A stretch of 64,000 nucleotides of DNA from Alphaproteobacteria bacterium (GCA_018823325.1 JAHJIJ010000015.1:310001-374000), one strand, 5' to 3'; positions 50,187 to 60,320 are shown, counted from the stretch's first letter. Numbers and translations: made by a program. The notes: generated by a model from the sequence alone, not told the origin.

Positions 50187-51313
50187 CAGTCGACATCCTC
50201 CACGTCGACTTTCTCACCCGTCACCTTCTGGCTCAGGGCTGCGGCCATGAAGGGATCGAGCGCGCCATCCAGCACATCGTCGGGTGCGGTGGAGGTCACG
50301 CCGGTGCGCAGATCCTTCACCAGCTGATAGGGCTGCAGCACATAGGAGCGGATCTGGTGGCCCCAGCCGATCTCGGTCTTGGCCTGATAATCGGTGTTGG
50401 CTTCCGCCTCGCGCTTCTGCAGCTCCGCCTCATAGAGGCGCGCCTTGAGCATGTTCATCGCGGTGGCGCGGTTCTTGTGCTGGGAGCGGTCGTTCTGGCT
50501 CGCCACGATGATGCCGGACGGCACGTGGGTAATGCGCACGGCGGAGTCGGTCGTGTTGACGTGCTGACCGCCCGCACCGGACGCGCGATAGGTATCGATC
50601 TTGAGGTCGCTTTCCTTGATCTCGATCTCGATATTGTCGTCGATCACCGGATAGACCCAGACCGAACTGAATGACGTGTGGCGCCGGGCGGAGCTGTCAT
50701 AGGGGCTGATCCGCACCAGCCGGTGCACGCCGCTCTCGGTCTTGGCGTAGCCGTAGGCGTTCTCGCCCTTGAGCAGCAGCGTGGCGGACTTGATGCCCGC
50801 CTGTTCGCCCGCCTGATACTCGATCATCTCGACCTTGTAGCCGCGCTTCTCGGCCCAGCGCTGATACATGCGCAGCAGCATTTCGGCCCAGTCCTGGCTC
50901 TCGGTGCCGCCGGCGCCCGCGTGAATTTCAAGATAGGTATCGTTGCCGTCCGCCTCGCCGGAGAGCAGCGCCGTCACCTTGTCGCGGTCGGCCCGCTCAG
51001 CCAGCGCGGCGAGGCCGGCGATGCCCTCATTGGCCATCTCCTCGTCGCCCTCGGCATCCGCCATGTCGATCAGCTCGACGGTATCGTTCATCTCGGATTC
51101 GATGGCGCGGGTGGCGTTGATGGCTGCGTCGAGCCTCTGGCGCTCGCGCATGACATCCTGCGCCGCCTTGGGATCATCCCACAGCGTCGGATCCTCCACG
51201 CGCGCGTTCAGCTCATCCAGGCGGCGCAATGCGCGATCCCAGTCGAGGAACCGGCGCAGCAAGTCCAGCGCTGCCTGAATGTGGTCGACATGGGCCTGCG
51301 CTTCGGCACGCAT
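50186..51313 (-). CDS. prfB: Peptide chain release factor 2 (no programmed frameshift)
   Basis: This 375-residue RF2 has the N-terminal helical domain ([21 protein letters not shown]) and the GGQ motif [19 protein letters not shown]. The stop-codon recognition region [30 protein letters not shown] lies at about residues 190-220. In many bacteria prfB contains an in-frame UGA with a +1 frameshift; here the frame runs uninterrupted through that region ([12 protein letters not shown]), so the autoregulatory site has been lost. GGAG lies about 10 bases before the ATG at 51313. The lipoprotein methyltransferase gene follows with a one-base overlap. Confidence 0.96.
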   Translation of the reverse strand: MRAEAQAHVDHIQAALDLLRRFLDWDRALRRLDELNARVEDPTLWDDPKAAQDVMRERQRLDAAINATRAIESEMNDTVELIDMADAEGDEEMANEGIAGLAALAERADRDKVTALLSGEADGNDTYLEIHAGAGGTESQDWAEMLLRMYQRWAEKRGYKVEMIEYQAGEQAGIKSATLLLKGENAYGYAKTESGVHRLVRISPYDSSARRHTSFSSVWVYPVIDDNIEIEIKESDLKIDTYRASGAGGQHVNTTDSAVRITHVPSGIIVASQNDRSQHKNRATAMNMLKARLYEAELQKREAEANTDYQAKTEIGWGHQIRSYVLQPYQLVKDLRTGVTSTAPDDVLDGALDPFMAAALSQKVTGEKVDVEDVD

Positions 51314-51487
51314 GAAACAATCTCCGTCAAGTCCGTTGGCCAGATATAGAGCCGAGTGCCGCCCGATGCGATGCCGCATGCGCCCGGTCAAGGGGCAGGA
51401 GGGCTCGTCATGCCGCGATCCGCCCGAAAACCGCCCGATGTATTGGCAAGATAATGGCTGTGTCAGCGACCCACGCGGGCTGGCCTG

Positions 51488-52000
51488 TCAGCCCTGACGC
51501 GCCTTCATCCTGTGCCGCCAGCGACGAGCGACCCACCAGCGCCATCCCAGATGGACAACGCCAAATCCGAGGATTGAAGCGACGATCGCGAACAGCAACA
51601 GGCCCACCGCCGTAGGTGCTGCAAAGTCCAGCGCCCAGGCGCCGAGCTTCCGAACCAGCGTGTCCCCATGCGAGGACAGGCGCTCCCCGAGCACCTCATG
51701 GCCGAGCTTGTAGGCCGCGAAATAAATCGGGGGAAAGGTCAGCGGATTGGTGACGAGCGTCGCGGCTGCCGCGGTGATGATGTTGGCACGCGCCGAAAAG
51801 GCCAGCATGGCGGCGACGGGCGTCTGCCCCAGCGGAATGAGGAAGCCGGCGAACAGGCCAAGTGCGACACCCCGGGCAATGGACCGCCGATTGAAATGCC
51901 AGAGCAGCGGATGCGCCATGCGATGCGCGAACGGCTGCAACCAGCGGTTCGACAGCAATTTCTCGCGCGTCGGCAAGCGACCCATCAACCAGCGCTTCAA
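51488..52000 (-). CDS. DUF2062 membrane protein
   Basis: This 170-residue protein has the DUF2062 pattern: SIARGVALGLFAGFLIPLGQTPVAAMLAFSARANIITAAAATLVTNPLTFPPIY (about residues 40-93), then a second hydrophobic region GLLLFAIVASILGFGVVHLGW near 133-153. It is a predicted two- or three-pass inner membrane protein of unknown role. The start appears to be TTG at 52000, with GGAGAATC at good spacing; no ATG fits until MGRLP six codons later. It stands alone between PBP1A and prfB. Confidence 0.83.
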   Translation of the reverse strand: MKRWLMGRLPTREKLLSNRWLQPFAHRMAHPLLWHFNRRSIARGVALGLFAGFLIPLGQTPVAAMLAFSARANIITAAAATLVTNPLTFPPIYFAAYKLGHEVLGERLSSHGDTLVRKLGAWALDFAAPTAVGLLLFAIVASILGFGVVHLGWRWWVARRWRHRMKARQG

Positions 52001-52124
52001 GACTGATTCTCCATGACTGGCCTACAGCCTAGTCGAAATCTGCTGAGTAAATTCTGAACGCACTGCACAATTTTGCGATGCAGCACATGTTGGAGGACCC
52101 GATATAAGCCCCCGGCGCCGTCAC

Positions 52125-54626
52125 TCAATAGATGCCGCCTTGTTCACCCGCAAAATCCCTGCTGACCTCGCGGCGGGTGGTTACAGGCGCCTCCTCCTTC
52201 GCGCGTTCTTCAAGTTCATCGCGGCGCATCGAGATGCGTGGCTCCGTCTCGGGCTTGAACGCCTCCCAGATAATCGCTGTGCGGGGGTCATCGGAAGGCC
52301 AGCCGCCGAACACGCGCTTGCCGGTCCGCCGGTCCACCCGCACCATCCGAATGCCGGCCGGCGCAACGAACGGCGTCTTGGGCATGTCCTTGAGGATCGG
52401 CGCCATCGCGGATTTCCAGATCGGCGCGGCAAGCGTGCCGCCCTGTGCATAGCCGCCCATGTTGCGGGGCTGGTCGAACCCGACATAGACGCCCGCCACA
52501 AGATCTGGCGAGCCACCGACGAACCACACATTGGTGGGACCGTTGGTCGTGCCGGTCTTGCCAAACAGCGGCCGATCCAGATCGCGCAGATTGGTTGCCG
52601 TGCCCCGCTGGATCACGCCCTCGGTAATGTGGACCATCTGGTAGGCCGTCATCGGATTCATCGCCTGGCGTCCACCGTGCGCGAAACGCGGCATCGGCTT
52701 GCCGTCCCAGTCATCCGCATTGCACCCCTGGCACGGTTTCCAGTTCTGCGGCCAGATGACCTTGCCGTTACGGTCCTGAACATAGTCCATCACCTTGGGC
52801 GTGAGTTCACGTCCGTGATTGGCCAGCATCGCATAGGCATTGACCATTTTCTCGACCGTCGTCTCGCCAGCGCCGAGCGCAAAGGCGAGATAAGGCTGAT
52901 AGTCGCCGATCCCCATGGCCTTGATCGTGCGAACGACGCGATCCATGCCGGTCTGCGCCGCCGTGCGCACCGTCATCAGGTTGCGCGACTGCTCGATGCC
53001 CCAGCGCATCGTCTGCGCACCGCCACCGCTGCCCGAAAAGTTCCGGAAGCACTTCTGGCCGAGATTGGCGCCCTGCCAGACGCAGAAAGGCCCATCCACA
53101 ATGATCGAGGCCGGCGTCATGCCATTGTCCAGCGCGGCTGCATAAACGAACGGCTTGATGGTGGACCCCGGCTGCCGCATCGCCTGCGTCACGCGGTTAT
53201 AGGAGGAGAGTCGCGCATCGAACCCGCCCTGCATCGCATAAACGCGGCCGGTGTGGACGCCCTCAATCATCAATCCGCCGGAAACGCCGGGGATATTCCG
53301 CAACGCATAGGCATTGCCCTCCGGTTTCACCGCAATGATGTCGCCGGCCCGAAGAGAGTCGAAGGTCGGACGGCCGTTTCGCCGGTCTGCAAGCAATGCG
53401 GATGATCGCGGCAGTGTTCCGGTTTGCCCGCCCGGCAGGCCGAGCGAGGCGCTGCTGTCGGACTTGTCCAGCACAACGGCGACGGTCCAGTCGGCATAAT
53501 CGACGCCGAGATTGGAGGCGGCCAGCTCGCTTTCCCAGCGATCGAGATCCTGAATGCGCGCGATCGGCCCGGACCAGCCCTTGCCGGAATCATAGCGCAG
53601 CAGCCCTTCGCGCAGCGCGCGGGCGGCATGCTCCTGCATGAATGGCGAGAGTGGCGAGCGCACCCAGAGGCCGCCGGCATAGACGCTGTTCGGCCCGTCT
53701 TCGGCGGATTCGCCGAATTCGGCGATCAGGCGGCGCCGGATTTCCTCGATATAATAGCCACCAATGCGGCTGTACGCACTGCCACGCTGTCGAACGGTGC
53801 CGAGCGGCTGCGCACGAGCTTCCTCATATTGCGCCTGATTGATGAAGCCATTTCTGAGCATTTCGCTCAGCACCCAGTTCCGCCGTTCGAGCGCACGTTC
53901 CATGTGCACTTCCGGGCGGTAATTGGCGGGGCCTTTGGGCAGGATCGCCAGATACGCCGCCTCGTGCAGCGCCAGATCGCCCACGTCCTTGTCGAAATAG
54001 GCGCGCGCGGCTGCCTGCACGCCATAAGCGTTCCGGCCAAGGAATATCTGATTGAGATAGAGCTCGAGAATCTGCTGCTTGGTCAGCACAGTTTCCATCC
54101 GCCAGGCCAGGATCGCTTCCTTGAGCTTGCGGGTGTAGCTGACCTCATTGCCGACCAGCAGGTTCTTGGCGACCTGCTGCGTGATCGTGGAAGTGCCACG
54201 CGGCGTCTGCCCGCTCATGATGCCTTCTATGGCGGCGCGAACAAGGCCGGGATAATCGAGGCCATGGTGGCTGAAGAAGGTCCTGTCTTCCGCCGCAAGA
54301 TAAGCATTCACGAGCACCGGCGGGAAATCGGAATATTGCAGCTGAACGCGCCGCTCGCGTGCGAAGCTGTAGATCGGCTCGCCATCGATATCGCGCACCA
54401 CCGTCGGCAGCGGCGGCTGATAATCGAGCAAGGTGCGCGCATCGGGAAGATCGCGCGCGAACAGTAGCCAGAACAGGAAAATCGCTGCGACGAAGGCGAG
54501 CAGCGCATAAGCCAACCAGCGCCAGCGCCGCCGCGTCATCATCCCACGCAGGCGCGCGCGCACGGCGTCAAGACGCCCGCCCCGCTGCAACCGGAAGCTG
54601 GTCGCTTCGTTTGTCGCTTCTTCCAT
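52125..54626 (-). CDS. mrcA: Penicillin-binding protein 1A (bifunctional transglycosylase/transpeptidase)
   Basis: This protein of about 833 residues has a cytoplasmic start and one membrane helix (WLAYALLAFVAAIFLFWLLF). The GT51 glycosyltransferase domain has AAEDRTFFSHHGLDYPG, TPRGTSTITQQVAKNLLVG and LKEAILAWRMETVLTKQQILELYLNQIFLG (about residues 165-200). The transpeptidase domain has GSTIKP (catalytic Ser), SRN in EQSRNLMT and KTGTTNG. It polymerises and cross-links peptidoglycan. I prefer ATG at 54626, which AGGTGG precedes, over a GTG nine bases upstream. The amidase gene just upstream on the same strand may be co-transcribed. Confidence 0.96.
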   Translation of the reverse strand: MEEATNEATSFRLQRGGRLDAVRARLRGMMTRRRWRWLAYALLAFVAAIFLFWLLFARDLPDARTLLDYQPPLPTVVRDIDGEPIYSFARERRVQLQYSDFPPVLVNAYLAAEDRTFFSHHGLDYPGLVRAAIEGIMSGQTPRGTSTITQQVAKNLLVGNEVSYTRKLKEAILAWRMETVLTKQQILELYLNQIFLGRNAYGVQAAARAYFDKDVGDLALHEAAYLAILPKGPANYRPEVHMERALERRNWVLSEMLRNGFINQAQYEEARAQPLGTVRQRGSAYSRIGGYYIEEIRRRLIAEFGESAEDGPNSVYAGGLWVRSPLSPFMQEHAARALREGLLRYDSGKGWSGPIARIQDLDRWESELAASNLGVDYADWTVAVVLDKSDSSASLGLPGGQTGTLPRSSALLADRRNGRPTFDSLRAGDIIAVKPEGNAYALRNIPGVSGGLMIEGVHTGRVYAMQGGFDARLSSYNRVTQAMRQPGSTIKPFVYAAALDNGMTPASIIVDGPFCVWQGANLGQKCFRNFSGSGGGAQTMRWGIEQSRNLMTVRTAAQTGMDRVVRTIKAMGIGDYQPYLAFALGAGETTVEKMVNAYAMLANHGRELTPKVMDYVQDRNGKVIWPQNWKPCQGCNADDWDGKPMPRFAHGGRQAMNPMTAYQMVHITEGVIQRGTATNLRDLDRPLFGKTGTTNGPTNVWFVGGSPDLVAGVYVGFDQPRNMGGYAQGGTLAAPIWKSAMAPILKDMPKTPFVAPAGIRMVRVDRRTGKRVFGGWPSDDPRTAIIWEAFKPETEPRISMRRDELEERAKEEAPVTTRREVSRDFAGEQGGIY

Positions 54627-54710
54627 GCGCGCCACCTAGACCAATTGTGCCGGATGAGGGAACCGATTTTGCGGCAGGCTGCGAGAGCGCCCTTAATTCA
54701 GCCCCGCAAT

Positions 54711-55619
54711 TCAGCGCTGCACCGATTGCCGTGCGAAATAGACCGAGACCGCCGCTGCGACGCCCTTGGCAAGTTGCAGTCGCCCATCGCGCGTTGCCAT
54801 CCATCCGGCCTCATCATCATTGCTGACATAGCCGGTTTCCAGCAGCACCGACGGCGTATCGGCGGCCTTGAGCACCACGAGCGAAGCCTGACGGTGATAG
54901 GGCGAGCGAAACCGGAAATGCCGAACCCCCTCACGGTGCAAAATGTCCGCAAAGCGCGTGGAAGCCTCCATCGTCTCGCGGCGCATCAGGTCGATGAGGA
55001 TCGAGCTGACTGCCGTGCTGGCCCCCGAAAGATCGACCCCGTTGATCACGTCCGTGCGGTTTTCCCGCGCCGCAAGGCGCGCCGCCTCACGATCCGATGC
55101 CACGTCGGAAAGCGTGTAGACCGTCGCGCCGCGCGCATCGCTGTCCTCTGCAGCGTCGGCGTGAATCGAGATGAACAGCCCGGCCCCCAGCTTGCTCGCA
55201 ATACTGTAGCGCTCCTGCAGGATGAGGAAGCGATCGTCCGAGCGCGTGAGAGCGACACGGATGCGACCGGTTTTCAGCAGCTCGTCGCGAATGGCCTGGG
55301 CGATGGCGAGCGTGAGGTCCTTTTCCCTGATGTCCAAAGTCTCGTTATAGGCGCCCGGATCGTGGCCACCATGACCCGCGTCGATCACGACGAGCGGACG
55401 GCGCGCATCGGCTGGCCCCTCGATCGTCGGCAGAGCGATCGCCGGCGCCGCATCGGGTATGCGCACGACCAGGCGGCTCCGGTTCGGCGGCTTGCTCATT
55501 CGAGCCGGCGCCCCGAGTGCAGGCCCGGCGGCGCGCAGGTCCGCAGCCTTGCTCGTTCCATCCGGCGCGGGTGGGGCAAGGGAAAGCGTCAGGGCAGTGA
55601 ATGCGGCCAGCAGAACCAT
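54711..55619 (-). CDS. N-acetylmuramoyl-L-alanine amidase, AmiC-type Amidase_3 domain
   Basis: This 302-residue enzyme has an N-terminal hydrophobic segment likely acting as a signal (MVLLAAFTALTLSLAPP). A linker follows, then the Amidase_3 domain: zinc ligands His83 in DAGHGGHDPG, Glu99 in DIREKDLTL and His about 150 in ISIHADA, plus the catalytic Glu in VLLETGYVSN. It splits the amide between muramic acid and the peptide stem, for daughter-cell separation or recycling. No AMIN domain is present. It lies 85 bases upstream of PBP1A on the same strand, a logical cell-wall pair. An in-frame TAA 14 codons upstream limits the start. Confidence 0.93.
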   Translation of the reverse strand: MVLLAAFTALTLSLAPPAPDGTSKAADLRAAGPALGAPARMSKPPNRSRLVVRIPDAAPAIALPTIEGPADARRPLVVIDAGHGGHDPGAYNETLDIREKDLTLAIAQAIRDELLKTGRIRVALTRSDDRFLILQERYSIASKLGAGLFISIHADAAEDSDARGATVYTLSDVASDREAARLAARENRTDVINGVDLSGASTAVSSILIDLMRRETMEASTRFADILHREGVRHFRFRSPYHRQASLVVLKAADTPSVLLETGYVSNDDEAGWMATRDGRLQLAKGVAAAVSVYFARQSVQR

Positions 55620-56127
55620 CGGGCCGACTTTTGCCGCCAGCAGCGAGGCAGCGCCAGCCGAAAATTAACCGCACGGAAACCCTGTTCCACGCAATGTGCT
55701 TCTGCGCAGGGGAGAGCTACGGGCGTGTTTGTCCGGCTACGCCCCTGCTTTTCCACGTTGCCCTGCAGACAAACCCCTGCTAGCGCTGCGTTCTCCCGGA
55801 TAATCCGCCATGACCAGTTGGCGCGCGGTGGGATTTTTCCGGACAATCATCGCCGTCTTGGCGATCTGACAGGTTGATGTTGCATGGGGCATGGCTTGAT
55901 GAGCTTGGAGCGCGCGGAAGCGGGCCTCGGGCCGCGAGCGCTGTTCAAGCCGGTTTCCGCACAATGCGGGCATGCCCTGACGACAGACACGCAATCCTTC
56001 TTTGAAAACCGGGGCCTTTTGCGCCGCTGCCTTGTCGACACGACACGCAAGGGCGCGCCCCCTTACATGACACCGGGTCGCCATACCCGCTTGCGGCACA
56101 TGGCGATGACCGGCTGGAGAGACTTTA
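55620..56127. other. 508-base gap with divergent promoters of amidase and rne
   Basis: I see no convincing gene; the open frames here are short, lack ribosome sites and have no recognisable product. RNase E genes in several bacteria have long 5' leaders through which the enzyme controls its own mRNA, and this gap is long enough for one. I did not identify defined hairpins of the known enterobacterial type. Confidence 0.45.
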
Positions 56128-58803
56128 ATGACAATGCGTATGTTGATCGATGCGCGCCACCGGGAAGAAACCCGGGTCGCGGTCGTAACGGGGAACCGGA
56201 TCGAGGAATTTGATTTCGAGAGCGCTGAGCACAAGCAGCTCAAGGGCAATATCTATCTCGCCAAGGTAACCAGGGTTGAACCGTCGCTGCAGGCGGCGTT
56301 CGTGGATTATGGTGGCAACCGCCACGGCTTCCTGGCTTTCTCGGAAATTCACCCCGATTATTACCAGATCCCGCGCGAAGACCGCGAAGCGCTGCTCGCC
56401 GAAGAAGCCGCTCATGCCGCCGAGGAAGCTGCCCTGCGCGGCGACATCGATGCGGATGATGACGAGGACCACGGCGAGGATGGCGTCGAAGTCGTCGAGC
56501 GCCCCAATCTCGACGAAGACGAAGAGCAGGATAGCGACGGCGAAGCCGCGCCGCGCAAGCAGAATGGCAAGGGCAATGAGCAGGCTGCCGAAGAAGTGCG
56601 CCGCAAGCGCATGGCCCTGCGCCGCCGCTACAAGATTCAGGACGTCATCAAGCGCCGTCAGGTGCTGCTCGTCCAGGTCGTGAAGGAAGAGCGCGGCAAC
56701 AAGGGTGCGGCGCTTACCACCTATCTCAGCCTCGCCGGCCGCTATTGCGTGCTGATGCCCAACACCAGCCATGGCGGCGGCATCTCGCGCAAGATCAGCA
56801 ATGGTGCGGATCGCAAGCGGTTGAAGTCCATCATTGCGGAAATGAAGCTGCCCAACACCATGGGCTGCATCGTCCGCACCGCCGGGCTCTCGCGCACCAA
56901 GACCGAGATCAAGCGCGACTTCGATTATCTCGCGCGCCTGTGGGACGAAATCCGCGAGAATACGCTCAAGGCCGCCGCGCCCGCGCTGATCCATAACGAC
57001 AGCGACCTCATCAAGCGCGCGATCCGCGACATCTATCATCGCGACATCGAGGAAGTGATTGTCGAGGGCGACGAAGGCTATCGTCAGGCCAAGGATTTCA
57101 TGAAGCTGCTCATGCCCAGCCATGCGCGGCGCGTGAAGCAATATGCCGATCCTGTTTCGCTGTTCCAGCGCTTCGGCGTCGAGGATCAGCTCGCGGCGAT
57201 GTACAATCCGGTCGTGCAGTTGAAGTCCGGCGGCTATCTGGTCATCAACCCGACCGAAGCGCTGGTTTCCATCGACATCAACTCCGGCCGGTCGACGCGC
57301 GAACACAATATCGAGCAGACCGCCACGGCGACCAATCTGGAAGCTGCCCGCGAGATCGCCCGTCAGCTGCGTCTGCGCGACATGGCCGGCCTCGTCGTCA
57401 TCGACTTCATCGACATGGAGCACAACTCCAACATCCGTAAGGTCGAGAAGGCGATGAAGGAGGCGCTCAAGGACGATCGCGCCCGCATCCAGGTCGGCCG
57501 GATTTCCGGCTTCGGCCTCATGGAGATGAGCCGCCAGCGCTTGCGCACCGGCGTGCTCGAGGCTTCGACGCGGCCCTGCCCGCATTGCGAAGGCACCGGC
57601 CTCGTCCGCACGGCCTCGTCCGCGGGCCTTTCCGCGCTGCGCATGCTGGAGGAAGAGGCAGCGCGCGGTCGCGGCAGCCAGATCACCCTGCGCGCGAGCC
57701 AGGAAGCGGCCTTCTACGTGCTCAACAACAAGCGGCGCGAGCTGGACGAGATCGAGAACCGCTACGGCGTGACCATCCTGATCCTGCCCGACGGCGAGAT
57801 CGAAGGCGCGCGCATGTCGGTCGAGGCCAGCGGGCCGCGTCCGACGATGCAGGTGAGCTACGCCCCGGCCATCATCGAAGAAGTCGATGAGGACGAAGAT
57901 TACGCCGAGGAAACCGAAGAAGAAGAAGAAGAAGACGCCGAAGCCGAGGAAGAGCGGCAGCCCCGCTCGGACGACGAAGGCGATGCCGGTCGCAAGCGCA
58001 AGCGTCGCCGTCGCGGACGGCGCAGCCGGCGTGACCGCGACGATCAGTCGTCGCAGGACGGCGAATCCGCCGCCTCCGACGATGGGGACGACGCGCAAGC
58101 CGACGCCGAAGAGGGCGACGCCGAGCAGACCCAGGCCAGCCGGCCCGAAGGCACCGATGCCGAGGGATCGGAGGATGCACCGCGTCGTGGCCGTCGGGGC
58201 CGCCGTGGCGGTCGTCGCCGGCGCGGCGCGCAGACTGAAGGTGGTGAGAACGGCACGCCGACGGGTGAAGGCGAAACTGCTGAAGCGTCAGACGGCGTGG
58301 ATGCTGTTGAGGCGCCCGCACCCGAAGCCCCTGAGCAGGCACCGGCCGAACCCGTCGCTGACAGCGAGGAGGCACCCGCGCCCAAGCGTCGCCGCCGCAC
58401 GCGCAAGGCTGCTGCCGAGCCGGCTGCGGATGCACCGGAAGAAGCCGTAACGGTGGAAGTCTCGCCAGAACTGGCCGAACCGGTCACGCAAGCCGAGGAA
58501 GCGCCCGCGCCCAAGCGCCGGACACGTCGCAAGACGACCAAGGCCGACGCTGCGCCGGAAGCGGAGGCTGAAGCACCTGCGCCCGACGAAGCGACCGCAG
58601 ATGCCGCGCCGGCAGAGCCGGCCAAGGCGCCTGCCAAGCCCCGCGCGCGCCGCAAGCCCAAGACTGTCGAAGCCTCCGCCGAAGCGCGCGAGACGCTCGT
58701 CGCCGAAGCAGCCGACGCCACGCCGCCGGCGGAAGCCGAGAGCGAAGCTGACGGCGGGGAAACGCCCCGTCGCGGCTGGTGGCAGCGCACCTTCGGCGCG
58801 TGA
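56128..58803 (+). CDS. rne: Ribonuclease E
   Basis: This 891-residue RNase E begins MTMRMLIDARHREETRVAVV. The S1 domain is interrupted by an acidic insertion of about 65 residues (about 92-158, rich in Asp/Glu). The DNase I-like catalytic region has metal-binding Asp in VSIDINSGRSTREHN (about residue 380) and in VVIDFIDME, and the zinc-link CPHCEGTG near residue 484. The last 300 residues are low-complexity, acidic then Arg-rich (RRRGRRSRRDRD) then Ala/Pro/Lys-rich repeats. This part scaffolds the degradosome and binds RNA. It processes and degrades most mRNA, tRNA and rRNA precursors. Confidence 0.96.
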   Translation: MTMRMLIDARHREETRVAVVTGNRIEEFDFESAEHKQLKGNIYLAKVTRVEPSLQAAFVDYGGNRHGFLAFSEIHPDYYQIPREDREALLAEEAAHAAEEAALRGDIDADDDEDHGEDGVEVVERPNLDEDEEQDSDGEAAPRKQNGKGNEQAAEEVRRKRMALRRRYKIQDVIKRRQVLLVQVVKEERGNKGAALTTYLSLAGRYCVLMPNTSHGGGISRKISNGADRKRLKSIIAEMKLPNTMGCIVRTAGLSRTKTEIKRDFDYLARLWDEIRENTLKAAAPALIHNDSDLIKRAIRDIYHRDIEEVIVEGDEGYRQAKDFMKLLMPSHARRVKQYADPVSLFQRFGVEDQLAAMYNPVVQLKSGGYLVINPTEALVSIDINSGRSTREHNIEQTATATNLEAAREIARQLRLRDMAGLVVIDFIDMEHNSNIRKVEKAMKEALKDDRARIQVGRISGFGLMEMSRQRLRTGVLEASTRPCPHCEGTGLVRTASSAGLSALRMLEEEAARGRGSQITLRASQEAAFYVLNNKRRELDEIENRYGVTILILPDGEIEGARMSVEASGPRPTMQVSYAPAIIEEVDEDEDYAEETEEEEEEDAEAEEERQPRSDDEGDAGRKRKRRRRGRRSRRDRDDQSSQDGESAASDDGDDAQADAEEGDAEQTQASRPEGTDAEGSEDAPRRGRRGRRGGRRRRGAQTEGGENGTPTGEGETAEASDGVDAVEAPAPEAPEQAPAEPVADSEEAPAPKRRRRTRKAAAEPAADAPEEAVTVEVSPELAEPVTQAEEAPAPKRRTRRKTTKADAAPEAEAEAPAPDEATADAAPAEPAKAPAKPRARRKPKTVEASAEARETLVAEAADATPPAEAESEADGGETPRRGWWQRTFGA

Positions 58804-58982
58804 CACCTGCCGCCCTGCGGCCTGAGAACCGGCATGATGGATCGTCGTATCCGTCATGCCGGGTTCAGGCTCGCCGGGCTATGGAACCGGCCATGGACCG
58901 GTCGCTCTTTCCTGCCCGGCAGCTTGCCAGTCACCCCGAACAGGCGTGCAGCGCCAGTGCGACGACCAAGGCGCATCGCGTG

Positions 58983-60320
58983 ATGGCGCGGCTCCTGGCC
59001 CTGCTTGCCTTGCTCAGCCTGTTGGCGGCGCAACCTGCCATCGCGCAATCCGTCCTGCGGGACGCAGAAACTGAAGCGCTGATGCGCGATGCCTCGGCAC
59101 CGATCATTCGCGCCGCTGGCCTCGATGAGCGCAATGTGCAGGTGATGGTGATCAATGATCCCAGCATCAACGCCTTTGTGGCGGGCGGCCAGATCGTCTG
59201 GTTCCACAGCGGCCTCATCGCAGAATCAGACAATCTCAATCAGGTTCAGGGCGTGATGGCCCACGAGCTTGGCCATATCGAGGGCGGCCACATTGTCCGC
59301 TTCGCCGATGGCGCGCGCGAGGCCACCGGCATTCAGCTCGTTTCGCTACTGCTTGGCGCGGCAGCGCTCGCGGCAGGTGGCGGCGAGGCTGGCATGGGCA
59401 TCATGGCGGCTGGCCAGCAAGCCGCGATGGGCCGCTTCCTCACCTTCACCCGCACGCAGGAATCGAGCGCTGATGCCGCTGGCGCCCGCTATCTGCGCAC
59501 CGCCGGCATCAGCGGCAAGGGCAGCCTTGAGTTCTTCAAGAAGCTGCAAAATCTCGAATATCGGCTCTACGTGCCGCAGGACACTTATGTCCGCACGCAC
59601 CCGCTCTCGCGGGACCGTATTAGCGCGCTTACCACGTTGTATGAAAATGATCCCGCCTGGGACAAGCCGACCGATCCTGCGCTCGAAGCCCGTTTCCAGC
59701 GGGTACGCGCCAAGCTCATCGGCTTCGTGAGCGAGCCGGAGAAGACGCTGAAGCTCTATCCCCCGTCCGATCTGAGCCTGCCCGCGCGCTATGCCCGCGC
59801 TTATGCCTATCACAAGAGCGCCTATACGGACAAAGCGCTGGCCGAGGTCGAAGCCCTGCTCAAGGCCTCACCGCACGACCCCTATTTCCTGGAGCTGCAA
59901 GGGCAGGTGATGCTGGAATCCGGCAAGCCCGAAGCCGCAATCCCGCCATTGCGCGAGGCCGTCCGGCGTACCAATGGCGAACCGCTGATTGCCGCCATGC
60001 TCGGCCATGCGCTCGTCGCGACCGAGGACGATTCTCATCTCGAAGAAGCCGAACGCGTGCTGCGCAACACGGTCGCGCGGGATAATCAGAACCCCTTCGC
60101 CTGGTATGCCCTCGGCGTCGTCTATCAACGCAAGGGCGATACTGCCCGCGCCGCGCTGGCGACGGCGGAGCGCTATTCGATGGAAGGCCAGAACGCGCTG
60201 GCCTTGCGTCATGCCGAGGTTGCGCTAGGCGGTATCCAGCCGGATTCGCCGGATTATTTGCGGGCGCAGGATATCGCGATGGTCAGCCGCTCGGCCATGG
60301 AAAAGGATCGCAAGAGATGA
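58983..60320 (+). CDS. M48 metallopeptidase with C-terminal TPR repeats (BepA/YfgC-like)
   Basis: This 445-residue protein has a signal peptide (MARLLALLALLSLLAAQPAIA), then an M48 domain with HELGH at residues 94-98 in VMAHELGHIEGGH. The third zinc ligand Glu is near residue 157 in RTQESSADAAGARYL. From about 260 to the end are TPR-like helices (ALAEVEALLKASPHDPYFLEL, LEEAERVLRNTVARDNQNPFAWYALG). BepA-type proteases sort out misfolded LptD and other outer membrane proteins. The ATG at 58983 is chosen by the signal peptide. Its stop overlaps the next start by 4 bases. Confidence 0.9.
   Translation: MARLLALLALLSLLAAQPAIAQSVLRDAETEALMRDASAPIIRAAGLDERNVQVMVINDPSINAFVAGGQIVWFHSGLIAESDNLNQVQGVMAHELGHIEGGHIVRFADGAREATGIQLVSLLLGAAALAAGGGEAGMGIMAAGQQAAMGRFLTFTRTQESSADAAGARYLRTAGISGKGSLEFFKKLQNLEYRLYVPQDTYVRTHPLSRDRISALTTLYENDPAWDKPTDPALEARFQRVRAKLIGFVSEPEKTLKLYPPSDLSLPARYARAYAYHKSAYTDKALAEVEALLKASPHDPYFLELQGQVMLESGKPEAAIPPLREAVRRTNGEPLIAAMLGHALVATEDDSHLEEAERVLRNTVARDNQNPFAWYALGVVYQRKGDTARAALATAERYSMEGQNALALRHAEVALGGIQPDSPDYLRAQDIAMVSRSAMEKDRKR

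Noticed and set aside
56125..58098. 657-codon open frame opposite rne
   Set aside because: Hydrophobic-looking repeats are the antisense of the acidic RNase E insertions; rne is certain.
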